Assembly: GCA_947034895.1 (NCBI GenBank)
Contig: OX344765.1
Span: forward strand, 48,241,001 to 48,305,000
Source: Rhytidiadelphus loreus
Lineage: Eukaryota; Streptophyta; Bryopsida; Hypnales; Hylocomiaceae
Length of the DNA: 64,000 nucleotides
Reading direction: 5' to 3'
The translations under genes were made by a program, and so were the position numbers. A model generated the notes under the pieces. That model saw only the letters and a list, made by a program, of their open reading frames with translations. It was not told the DNA's origin and did no database searches. Below, piece by piece: positions 47,402 to 59,165 of this stretch. The first letter of the stretch is position 1. Every line of letters begins with the position of its first letter.

Positions 47402-47677
47402 CACTAGTAGAAAATTCAACATCCAAATTCACAAAAAAGTGTTGATTTGGACGAAATAGTTTTTGTTGATTTGGACAAAATCCAACCAAAATTTGTTCAA
47501 AATTCTATTGATTTGGACAAAGTTCCAACTAAAACTTGTTGATTTGGACAAATATTTAAACCAAAATTTGTTCATTCTTTTTTAACATTTGCAATTTTTT
47601 TTAATAAAATACAATTTTTTTTAAAAGCCACGCGGGCAATGCCTAGGTGGCAAACCGCCACATGGGCAAGGGGAGGC

Positions 47678-47740
47678 AATTGGGTTTGAAGCTTGCACCC
47701 CTTGGCTAGGGGTCCAAAGCTCTATCCATTGCACCATATG
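47678..47740 (-). other. tRNA-like sequence in CACTA copy 2
   Basis: The minus strand has an A-box-like TGGTGCAATGGA and a B-box-like CTTCAAACCC. It lies about 280 bp from the left end, matching the tRNA-like tract of copy 1 in place but not in sequence. Both are preceded by a GC-rich GCCTAGG(T/C)GGC block. Confidence 0.4.
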
Positions 47741-47844
47741 TAAATGTATATGATTTAAACATGAACAAATAATTATTTATTTCCGTTTTTCAATCTTTGT
47801 CACTTGTTGTTTCAAATCAGTCAACTTTGGGGGCTGTTTTCTCA

Positions 47845-48150
47845 TAGTATAGTACCTTTTTTCAAAAAACTTCAAGTTAATAAAAGTTTTAAATTCAAGT
47901 TAAGTTTCATCTCCAACAATCCGTTTGTGATTTTGAGTCTCCAATTGAAAGTTATGAGCAAAATTTAGAGACAGTGTTTACAAATGTAAAAAAAAATTCA
48001 TTTCAAACCCTCTCTGAATTTTGTTCATAACTTTTAATTGGAGACTCAAAATCACAAACGGATTGTTGTAGGTTAAATTTAACTTGATTTTCCAACTTTC
48101 TTTAGTCTCAAGTTTTTTTTTTAAAAGTACTGTACTATGCAAAAACAGCC
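47845..48150. repeat. Foldback of about 300 bp in CACTA copy 2
   Basis: CATAGTATAGTACC...CATCTCCAACAATCCGTTTG is answered by CAAACGGATTGTTG...AGTACTGTACTATG, centred near 47,990. Homologous to the foldback in copy 1. Confidence 0.75.
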
Positions 48151-50500
48151 TCCAAAGTTTGCTGAGTTGAAAAAGACTGAATTGTGAATTACTAAGTTAA
48201 TAGAAAATATTCCTATTGCATATAGAATGTCAAACTTGGTGGTTTAAACATTTCCCACATGAAATTTTAGTAACAAGAACTTCAATACAATTTAATATAT
48301 TATGAATATTTGGCAAACATTTTACTAGGAGGTGATTATTTTGGACACAATTCATATTCAAATTTTTTGTAATGTAGAACATACAATTTGAATAGCTCTA
48401 AATTAGAATTTGAAAATTCTTCATCTAGAATTTAAATATTTAAAAAAAATTATGTTGAAGAATTGTGTTGAAAGTCTAGAATTTAAAATAAGATAAAAAA
48501 ACATGCTTGATTTTCATTTTTTTTGGAATTATTAAGATTGAAAAAAAATCAAATCATTAATAGCTCTAAAATGGGATTGAAACACAATAATGTCAATGGT
48601 GAGATTTTTCTAAATAGAAAACTTAACCTTGTTAAACAATTTTTTTGAAAAATTGTATAAATTGCATTCAAAATTGAATCCTATAAGTTATTTTTTGAAG
48701 AAGATGCTGAAATAGCTCGAAAAACAAGATTGTTTGTAACTTTCACATTACTAATCCAAATGGAATGAATCAAAGCTTCACATGTAGACAAAAATATGAT
48801 CTTCAAGAAAAAAAAAATTAAAAAATTAATTTCAAGTTTTTGTAGATTTCTTTTTCTACCCAGTGACGTGAAAATTATGTTTAAGATGCCATTACTTTTG
48901 CTCTTGGGCACCAATTGAAATATAGTTTATATTCCCATAAAGCTAATAAGTTTTCCTATCTTATGAGAAAGTTTCAAAAAGTTTTACTAAAAATTTAAAT
49001 CATACAAACTTGCCTGAAATCTATTTTGTCTCCCAAGGGAACAATGGTCCTTTAGGGGTTAGAAAAATTAAAATTAAAATTTAGACCCCTAAAGAACAAA
49101 GTAGACTTTTTTGACAATATAGCTAGTGTTTTTGGTCATGTATTTAGAAACGGAATTCCCTTTTGTTCCACTAAAAATTTTACACAACATGTGGTGAAGG
49201 AATAGTTTGAAGGACTCACAATTTTTATGACTTTTGATTACACCATGAGAAAGTTATTGTATGATGTATAGGTTTTTTAGGTATGTATGCATGTAAGCCA
49301 AATAGATTTGAATGTATTTTTCAAATAAATAGGAATTTAAAATAGGTTTTCTAAAATATTAATTTTGTCAGAAGTTTCAAATTGTTCTATATAGATTAGG
49401 GAGGTGAACCTCATGAAGAATTTCAATTTCCAATTTAAAGTGGAATTTCTACACTAAAGTAAATTTCAAAACTTTTTATTGATGCAATTTTAAATATTAA
49501 AAAAAAAAAAAAAAAAAAAAATAGGATGGAAATTGTTGATTACAACATGTACATTAGTACATTGCAACCATTAGGTTTGGAAATCTTTAGTTTCATAACT
49601 AGAATTCTTTTCATTGAATGTTGTAAATCAATCTCAATTTCTATCCACTTATCATTTTCTCCAAGTATGAATATAAAATACTTTTTGTTGCAATTTTTAA
49701 TATAGATTCTTTAACATATTTTTTCAGTATATGATGGAAAATTACAAATTGTAGAATTGATATTTACCTTAATTTTTTGGATAAAATTTTGGAAAAGTAA
49801 AATTTAATCATTTGGGATGAATGAAACACTATTTCCAAGCATCATGATGTTGCAATTGGTGAAGTTTTTTATTTTACAATTTCAAGAAGGAATAATAGAT
49901 GAAAATAAATATAAGCTAGATCATCTAGTTAGATCTGTTGAAAAAATAAACATAAATGAAGATTTCAGCCTTGCTTTAAAGACTTATATTTAAAAGCAAT
50001 TATGGGCCTTTCGTATGTTGAAAACTTTGATACAATCAAATTATTTGAATCAAAGTTGAATTACATTATGAATTTAATTAGATCTTCAATGGAATTCAAA
50101 ATCTAATTGAAAATAAAATACAATTTGAAGTTTTGAACTCTAAGTTTATAATTTCTTAAAATTTCTTAAAAATTCCATAAACAATCCAAAACCAACCCAA
50201 AACCAACCTCAAAACAACCCCCAAACAATCCCAAACAACCTCCAAACAATCCCAAAACAACCCCAAAACAATCCCAAAACAACCTCCAAAACATTGAAAA
50301 CAATCCTAAAACAACCAAAAACATTCAACAAAAATCTGTTGATTTGGTCATTGCACTATTCAAATGAACAAAAATTTGTTAAACCATTGTGTTAGCTTGG
50401 ATTCAAATCAACCAGAAAATGTAAAGACGGTCATTGTAGTACCCAAATCAACAAGTTTTTGATGATTTTCTGTTGATATGGACATAATTTTCTACTATTG

Positions 50501-51180
50501 GTCATTGGGGTAACAAAGTTCATTGAGAATACAACTGTGGAGGCCTTACTAGAAGGTATGAATGATCCAATACCAGCTAACTATGCTCGCTTTCTTGAGT
50601 TTTATTGAAAGGTATGATGTTCTTTAATTAGTTGAAATATTGCAATAGAGTTTGTTTGGTGACTACATACTACACTAATAATGATGATAAATAGTGTTGG
50701 CAACACTATTTACGAAGCTCAACACTAAATGTCAACAATCTTGTTAATGACTTAATGTTACCAACACTATTTATCAACATAGATACTAAATGTAAACTAC
50801 TAGATATAAATTTTTTACATGTTCACATTTAGTGTTACCTATTATTTCATTTAATTGCAATGAAATAAAAACACTTAAATATACAAATGCTTTTTCAAAT
50901 GAATACTTTCTTAGATAAAAATTAAAGCCTTTGCAAATTAACATTCTCTACTTTCAAAATACAAGCAAAAGACAAAAAAAAATCTAAAAAAGGAATTCTT
51001 TTCATATGATAAGAATGAATAAAATTAGAAATAGATTAAATATACAATAAATTCATAAGAAAAATATTCATTGCAAATATGAAATATAAAAAACATACAA
51101 TTTGAATTACAAAATGTATCACAAGAACTAGAATTGAAGGAAAAAATATAAAAAATTCATATTTATAAACAATGCAAAAA
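50501..51180. other. AT-rich spacer
   Basis: Short repeats around AAATAGTGTTGGCAACACTATTT (about 50,687-50,710) resemble subterminal repeats of another element. CACTAATAATGATG at about 50,672 could be an end, but no partner was found. Confidence 0.35.
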
Positions 51181-51195
51181 TAACAAAACCAATAT

Positions 51196-52277
51196 CTAAA
51201 TTGGCTTACCATATTGAGCTACATCTTGCCCATCAAAGTACAGTCGATGTTTAGCAACTATTTTTTGAAGATGTGGAAATAATTGATCCAAACTCCAAGT
51301 GCCATCAAGACCTAATGCCAAACCACAACAAATCATGGCTTTTCTAGCATAAGACATGTTATTGCAATCTACTTGTCTGTTGACATCTTCAACACTATCA
51401 ACTGCCAATTGAAGATAAAATCTCTTACCAGGGTTGGTAAGTTTACCAGACCATTGACCATCTCCACGAGCAATATTCTGCTAAGCATTGGCTCCAATTA
51501 ATTCTGCCTTCTTGACTTCCCAATGCTTTGTCCAGGCATCTTTTATCTTTGAAATGATAAATGTACTATCCGCAGGTTGACAAAGATGTGTTAAGCAAGG
51601 TGGCAAATACCTCAAAATTGTTTGCTTTTTAGCCAAAACGGTCCCCAATATTGCAGTGATGTTGTGACTAGTACAATTATCAACCCAAACCATTTTAGTT
51701 CAATGTTGCACATCAGCTTGAAAAGCCTGAGATTCTTTAAAGTATTGAGGAAACAATGATTGGTCCATCCAACCTTTGGGTCCATTTCTATAAGTCACTC
51801 CTGGAATGTCATCATCAAGGCCTCTAATGGGATTACTATTTGCATTAGGAGCTTCTATCGTGGCTCGACGTCCTCCAAAGATTCTGACAACCATAGTCAT
51901 AGAATCTCTACCTGAAACTACTTCAACATATTTTACAGAAGTGTCTCCTCGAAATCCCAAAGTACGACCGTTGTCAATGTTGACAACAAAATGAATCTCA
52001 TCTATGTTTTCTATGAGGTTTTCATCTAACAAGTTAGATTGAAATCCCCTTTACAAGACACCCAAATGATATGTTGTTTGCATTTCAATGAAATGCTCCT
52101 TTTCTACACTACATGTCAATCTACCTCGTTGAGATAGAAGAACAATATTGTGAACATCCATAAATTGTTGCATCCAACTATGACATATTTTTTATGTAAG
52201 TAATATGCCATCTTTTGGATCTCTAGACTGTTGTGTGTATATAGAGTCTTGAGCCACTAATATGCTCAATACTAGTT
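51196..52277 (-). pseudogene. pogo/DDE_1-type transposase, C-terminal part
   Basis: Reading minus: NIVLLSQRGRLTC and FIEMQTTYHLGVL, then NIDEIHF, a core ending MVWVDNCTSHN, and LRYLPPCLTHLCQPADSTFI. The DN-x2-H...LPP-x-TH-x2-QPxD pattern is that of the DDE_1 (CENP-B/pogo/Tc5-like) superfamily. Stops: TAA near 52,187 and 52,050, TGA near 51,703, TAG near 51,482. The gene continues upstream at 60,175 beyond the LTR unit at 52,278-60,174. Confidence 0.65.
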
Positions 52278-55200
52278 TGTGGGTGCTTATTTATCCACCC
52301 TTGGTAATCAGCGAACACAACCAGGTTCTAGTTTGATGGTAAATTCTATCCTAACGGGTGTTTAAGTGTTAATCCATTGTGCCTTCCAAGCAATGGATCT
52401 TTTGCTAATCTTCCTAATTGGTCCTCTCGGATGATGGTTCTAAACCAAGTTCTAGGCTACGTACGTACTAGAGATGGTTTTGTGACCCTACTTCTAAATT
52501 ATAATCTACCATACTCAAGGGGAGGGGGACCTCACGTTATTTCTAAAAACCTAAAGTTTGCTCAAATTGGACACTCTGGTGACCTACTATGGGTGGATGA
52601 AGTTTGGGTTGAGAGGCTATCCTACTTCATCCACAATTTCCTAAAGGCTCCCGTTTCTGATTGAGGGCGAAACTTGAACTACGAACCTAACTTCCTATGT
52701 TCTAACTAAGTCCTAAGTTTGGGCATGATTGGATGAGATTTCCCCGGATTCATCCGTTATGAGTCCTAAACTTCATCCATCCGTATCTTGGTCGTTCTAA
52801 CTTTGATTTGTGCGTGTCTTATGTTTTTGGAAACCTCTCAAGGTCTACTCTAAGATTCTCTAATCATATTCAACCTAACTTGTCCTCTAATGGTACCGAG
52901 CTCTCGGCCTATTTGAGATTTTTACCTCTAGTGGGCCAATAATACGGGGGAAGGTTAGGTTCTTACGCTAGCATAGTGGTCCATGAGGAGGGCGGTCGAT
53001 CCCCCTTCTTCCACCATGGCGAGTTGTGACAGTAGGCCACTCGTTGGTCAACACAATATGTATTTGTACACTTCAAAAGACCAGCAATTTTTTACCTACG
53101 TGTCGCCTCCTTTTTCTTTTCTTTTGCCTTAACCCACGTGCCCCATTGATGGGGAGTAGTGGGTTGGGCATCTACCTACTTAGAAAGTCAAACTATGGCT
53201 TAACTACCACTTACGCATCATCTTATCCTAATGGTGGAAAGAATTCTAGAAAGTCAAAATAGGGCCTAACTACCACTTACGCATCAACTTACCCTAATGG
53301 TGGAGTGGATTCCCCTTCTATCCTACCCGATGGTGCTCCCTTCCTATCTAAGCTCCCCTCCACTTCTCCTCATTGTATTTGGAGGTGGTGATGTGTGGTG
53401 TTGGAGGGGAGAGTTGGTGAGGTTGAGATGGAAACGTCTCTTGTCCTTGGGTCGCATCTCTCTTAGTGTTGATGCGGATTTCTCCCCTTCTTAAATTGAC
53501 TCTTGCTAGTTAGGTTCTAGTCTTTCCTATCACTATCCTAGCCTCTATAGCCTCTATGCCAATTCCTACCTTTGCTATGCTAATTTCTTTCTCCCTTCCT
53601 TTGTTTTCTATACTATCTACTTTGTTAATTTCTTCCCCCCTCTCCTGAAGATAAAAAAAACAAGAAAACGACACCGTCGACCTTGGCCGAGCTACCTTCG
53701 AGGGCCGCCTGGGCGAGCTGCCTAGGCAAGCTGTCGGGCTGAGCTTCCTGGGCTGGCTGCCGAGCCCGATGGCTGTTGGGTAAGCTGCCTTGTGCGGGCG
53801 ACCTAAAAAAAAAAACTTTTGAACTAGAGAAAAGGAAGGGGCCTACTTCCTTGGTGGCTATAATAAGACATGAACTAGCATTGATTCTTTAAAGGTTGAC
53901 ACTCTATTTTGGAGGCTAAACTTTGGCTAGTTTTCCACATGTTTTGAAAACTAAACTTTGGGGCTACCCGTTAGGGGGGTGCAAGGTTTCGCCGTCCGTT
54001 TGGTTTTAACACCAAATTTAGGATTGCCTATCCCCTAGGGTTCAAAGCTTCGCCGTCAGGGCCTTTTAATACACAATTTAGGACTGAAACTGACGTGAAA
54101 AGGTGGAGTCTGGTTACCTCAAGGGGAACTACCCCACTCTTTTTCCAATAGAACCAACAACTAGACTCAAGTCAAATGGAACGCAGGTTAGTAAGAAGGG
54201 GGTTAGTGCAACAAGAAAAGACACTTGGAACTAGAGGCCCTCCAAAGCGGCATCGCCAAGGTATGGTGGAGGGTGGCTTTAGAGTTAGTACAAGACACCA
54301 AGGACTACCAAAGACACTCAACGTGGCAACACAAAACAAAACACACGCAAGAAGAATAAAGACTAAGGGAAGGACCCCCACGGACCTTCAACAACTGAAA
54401 ATATAATAACAAAAGGAGCAAGAAGTGCTCCGAAAACACCGTAGGGAGTTTTGGCCAAGTTGCCAAAACATACAAGATAAGTTGGACCCACGGACCCAAA
54501 ACAAGTATTGGGGGTGTTTTGGGAGGGAGAAGGGCCCCCTTTTATAGGATTCCAAGGGCCTACTCCCAACCTTGACTTACAACTAGTAACCTCATCCATC
54601 CGGATTTTCATCCTTACCTCTTGAGATTTTCACCTAATTTTCACCTAATTTTGGGTTTTACGTTGGTCCTAACTTCTATCTTTTGGAGTTTAACTCCGAA
54701 TTGCAAACGGATTGGGCCAATGGATTCAGAAGGCTATTTTTAGTCTATAGAACTCCAAGACCCCTATTTCTATAGCGAAAAACCCATCGGAAACTAGTGC
54801 CAATTGAAACTAGTTAAAAGAGTAAAAACCTAACTTTTGGAGTTTATCTTTTTTGGCCTAGGTAACTAGCTAGGGTTGTTGAAGAGGCTCTAGGGAGTAA
54901 GAAAAGACTCCTTGATGTCTTTGTTCTGACTTCGTACGCTCTTAGGACACTAGTCAACCCCGTAAAGATCCTGCCGTAATTAATAATTGGGGGAATGTTG
55001 ATGATCTCAGCTACCTCCCGCTATCGGAACATCATGAAATTTGTCGGGACCCGTCATTAACATAAAAGATGCTAATCTAATTTTTAATGCAACCTGGATA
55101 ATTTACATGAGATTTTCATGAGATTTTACCGCAACCTGGGTAATTTACATGAATTTCCCGTCATGGCTTTTGGCGGTTGTCCGCTTGGAAAAAGATCTTC

Positions 55201-56468
55201 TGGAGATTGTGAGCCCCAAATTCGTCACTTGGGACTCATTGTTTTCTTTTTTTTAGTTTATTACAAATTAAGGCATAAAGTACTACAAAAAGCCCAAAAA
55301 AGAGTGTAGAACCAAAATAGGTATGTCACGTACCAGTATAGCATTTGGTCATAAATAGCCTTTTATCCATAGATTACCCATAAAACCCACTTGTATATAG
55401 GTTAGAACCTGTAATTAGTGGGAAACAATAGGGCTACTAGGAACTTACCCAAAATAGCCCAAACCTAGTGCATGTGACCATGATAGGCTAAATTAGTCTT
55501 AGGAGAGTTAGGGGGGTCCCCACGTAAATCTCCAAAGATAGGTTCTAGTTTCCCCATTCCACCGACGAAACATTAGAAATCCAAATTGTTAGCTTGCAGG
55601 TGTTACTTGTCCCAGACAGGCCGCATGGAGGAATCCACAGCCGCCGGATAGTGTTCTCGGATCTGGAACATGTCGGGATGTCCACGGCAAAACCCATTCG
55701 CCGAGATTCCCTCACATGTAAAAGATTCCCTGACTGCCGGTGATTCAACCGAAGTCAGTTTTCACCTCGCCACCAACTGTGTGCCAGAATAGCCCAAGAC
55801 TTGGCACGTGGCTTGGGGGACTCCATGAGAGGTTCCCCAAAAAGTCTCGGTTTTTTCTGATCTCCAAAGGATCTTTTTCCGAGCAGTCAACCGCCAAAGG
55901 CCACGTTGGGAAATTCATGGAAAATACCTAGGCCGCGGTAAAATCTCACTAAAAATTAGACTAGTATCTTTTATGTTAATGACGCGCCCCGACAAATTTC
56001 ATGGTGTTCCAATAGCGGGAAGCAGCCGAAACTGACAACATCCCCCCAATTAATAATTACGACAGGATCTTTGCGGGGTTGACCGGCGTCCCGGGAGCGT
56101 ACGAAGTCGGAACGAAGACATCAAGGAGCCTTTTCTTACTCCCTAGAGCCTCCCCAACAACCCTAGCTAGTTACCCAGGCCAAAAGAGGTAAACCCCAAA
56201 AGTTAGGTTTTTACCCTTTTAATTGACTCCAGTTGGCACTAGTTTCCGATGGGTTTTTTGTGATAGAAATAGGGGGTAGGGGATCCTTCAGGCTAAAAAT
56301 GGAATTCTGAAGCCATTGGCGCAATCCATTTGCAATTCCGAGCTAAACTCCAAAAGTTAGAGGTTAGGACCAGCGTAAAACCCAAAATTAGGTGAAAATC
56401 TCAAATTTGGATGAAAATCCGGATGGATGAGGTTACTCGTCGAGGGGGGGAGTGGGCCCTTGGAAACC

Positions 56469-56476
56469 TATAAAAG
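56469..56476 (+). promoter_or_regulatory. TATA box of LTR copy 3
   Basis: TATAAAAGG in a block conserved among the three copies, followed by CTCTCCCAAAACACCCCC. Confidence 0.6.
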
Positions 56477-57309
56477 GGGGCCCTTCTCTCTCCCAAAACA
56501 CCCCCAATACTTGTTTTGGGTCCGTGGGTCCAAGTTATCTTGGAATTTTTGGCGTTTAGGCCAAAAAACCTCTACGGTGTTTTTGGAGCACTTTTGGCTC
56601 CCGTTGTTGTTCTATTTGCAGCTTTTAAAGGTCCTTGGAGTCCTTCTTCTCGTACGTATGTACTTTGTGTGTTTTCTTTGGCCATCTTTTGGTCCCATTT
56701 GAAGAGTCTTTGGTGAAGTTTATCTTGTGTCGTGCATTAACCCCAGAGTAACCCCCCACCGTACCTTGGCGATGCCGCTTTGGGGGGCCTTTGGTGCATA
56801 AGTCTCTTAACGTTACTATCTTGCATGTACATGTGCCTTAAAAGAAAGATCTAACCCTAGTAACCCTTTCCCTTGTTGTGTGGACCCCACCCTTCGGGGG
56901 ACGACGAAGCTTTGACCTTGTGACCCCTTGAGTCCTAAAGAGTGTGTTAAAACGAGTCCTAGACGGCGGAGCTTTGAATCCCAAACCCTTGCAAGTCCTA
57001 AAGTCGGTGTTAAAACCGATTCTACGGCGAAGCTTTGGACCCGGGAAGGTCTAGGTTCCAAAGTTTAGTTCCCAAGATTTTCTTGGGAAAAAGTAAAGTT
57101 TAGCTCCCAAGATACCCCCTAGGTGGTAGAAAGGCGGAAGAAACCCTCCCATAGGATAGCTTGGTTAACTCCCAGTTCATCCCACAACGGCGAAGCTCTG
57201 CCCTCAAAAACGTCACATTTAGTCCAGCCCTTGTTTTACCCTGACCACAAGAAATAATATCCAATTTAGTTTTTAGTTGAGTGGGTTCCCATACGGGAAT
57301 CCGAGAGGA

Positions 57310-57605
57310 GGGATTTAGAAGGGAAGAAAAAGGACCAGCCAGCCACCAGCACCAGACCAGCCACCAGCACCAGTACCGAAGTAGCCCAGCAGCAGTACCG
57401 GAGCAACCCGGCAACCAGCAGCGGCAGTACCGGCAGTAGTACCGGCAAGCCAGCCGGCTGGGGAGTCGGGGAGTCAGGGAGCTTGGGCGGGGTATCGGGG
57501 GAGTCCAAGGGGCTCGGGCTGGGGAATCGGGGAGTCCTGGGAGCTTGGGCTGGGGCATCGGGGAAGTCCAGGGGTGCTTGGGCTGGGGAGTCCAAGGGGG
57601 GGGGG
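57310..57605. repeat. GC-rich minisatellite inside LTR copy 3
   Basis: Units of CCAGCACCAG/CAGTACCGG, then GGGGAGTC-type and GCTTGGGCTGGGG-type units. It sits in the same slot as the unrelated tandem repeats of copies 1 and 2. Open frames across it are repeat artefacts. Confidence 0.8.
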
Positions 57606-58499
57606 AAGGAGAAATCCTTACCTCAAATAATTCAGCACTACGGGACGATGCCCTGCGGGGCCCCACCACACTTTTGGTTTTTTTTTCATCACACTAAGGT
57701 TGAAAACCGGGAGTCTAGTTAAGGACTAACGGAAGACCAACTCAAGGCTAAAGGAAGAAGGGGGGAAGAGAAGTCGCCATCCTACGCATCCAAACCTGCA
57801 CAACCTCTCAAGGTCCCTCACCAACAAGCCACCTCACACAATGATGACAAAATTAGGAAGGGGGTAGTTATAGGAGAGGAAGAAGGGAGAGACGATAAAT
57901 AGTGTTGCGTCATAGGATTAGGTAGGAAATCTCAAAAGCTTCTTACAACCATTAGGAAAGAGATTAGGATGACACCAAAATGACGACGTAAGGGAATAGG
58001 TGACTCTTCCATTAGATTAGCGTCATATGGTGTAAGGTCTCATTTAAGGGGTTGGTAGGAATAGTGTTGAAGTAAAAGAAAAAGAGGCAAGGAGAAAGGA
58101 AGGGACCATTAAGGGTCTTTAGAGCGTGCCACTTCGCCGAAGACTAAGCCGTGGGCATTTTACTACTTCAAAATACGTGTCAACTATGGAATACGAGCAC
58201 GCGGTCGGAGGTATGGAGGAAAATGCCGCGCATGCCAACAACGATCAGGTGAGTCACTAAACCAATCCCCGGGGCTTTCTTTCTTTTAATTTACGCTGAA
58301 CCCTGTTAGGTAGCGATTAATTTCGATTAGCAATTAGGAATTAAGGGGGGGGGGAACCTTGAGCTTAGACATAGAAGTTTATCGATAGGACTCGAAGTAT
58401 CCAAACCCATTTCATACGTAGAAGTTGACCATAAAAACAACCAAATTAGACTAAGATAGGATAGGACTAGGAACCAATAACCGTTACAGTCAGAACTCA

Positions 58500-59165
58500 A
58501 CCAAGAAGTAAACACTAGATCAAGACAAAATAATTAAATTAGGAGATAAATTAGATAAAAGATAAATTAAATTAGAAGATTAAATTAGGAGATAAATTAG
58601 GAAAAAAGATCAATTAAATTAGGAGATAAATTAGGAAAAAAGATCAATTAAATTAGGAGATAAATTAGGAGATAAATTAGATAGATTAAATTAGGAGATA
58701 AATTAGAAGATTAAATTAGGAGATAAATTAGGAAAAAAGATCAATTAAATTAGGAGATAAATTAGGAGATAAATTAGATAGATTAAATTAGGAGATAAAT
58801 TAGATAAATTAAATTAGGAGATAAATTAGGAAAAAAGATAAATTAAATTAGGAGATAAATTAGATAAAAGATAAATTAAATTAGAAGATTAAATTAGAAG
58901 ATTAAATTAGGAAAAAAGATAAATTAAATTAGAAGATTAAATTAGGAGATAAATTAGATAAATTAAATTAGGAGATAAATTAGGAAAAAATATCAATTAA
59001 ATTAGGAGATAAATTAGGAGATAAATTAGATAAATTAAATTAGGAGATAAATTAGAGAAAAGATAAATTAAATTAGAAGATTAAATTAGGAAAAAAGATA
59101 AATTAAATTAAGAAATTAAATTAGGAAAAAAGGATAAATTAAATTAGGGAAAAAGATAACTTAGA
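58500..59165. repeat. AT-rich minisatellite, AAATTAGGAGATAAATTAG type
   Basis: About 660 bp of irregular 10-22-bp units (AAATTAGGAGATAAATTAG, GAAAAAAGATAAATT) occur only in LTR copy 3. Copies 1 and 2 lack it at the matching position. Confidence 0.9.

Larger units (their letters stand above)
47402..50500. mobile_element. Non-coding CACTA transposon, copy 2
   Basis: It starts CACTAGTAGAAAATTC and ends ATTTTCTACTATTG (two changes from the perfect inverse), flanked by a 3-bp duplication GTC. Subterminal GTTGATTTGGAC repeats resemble those of copy 1. The interior is AT-rich, with a CCAAAACAAT-like simple repeat at about 50,160-50,330 near the right end and a 24-base A run near 49,498. Confidence 0.85.

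Noticed and set aside
57100..57669. Pro-rich open frames in LTR copy 3
   Set aside because: Products of the tandem repeat at 57.31-57.61 kb, not conserved in the other two LTR copies.
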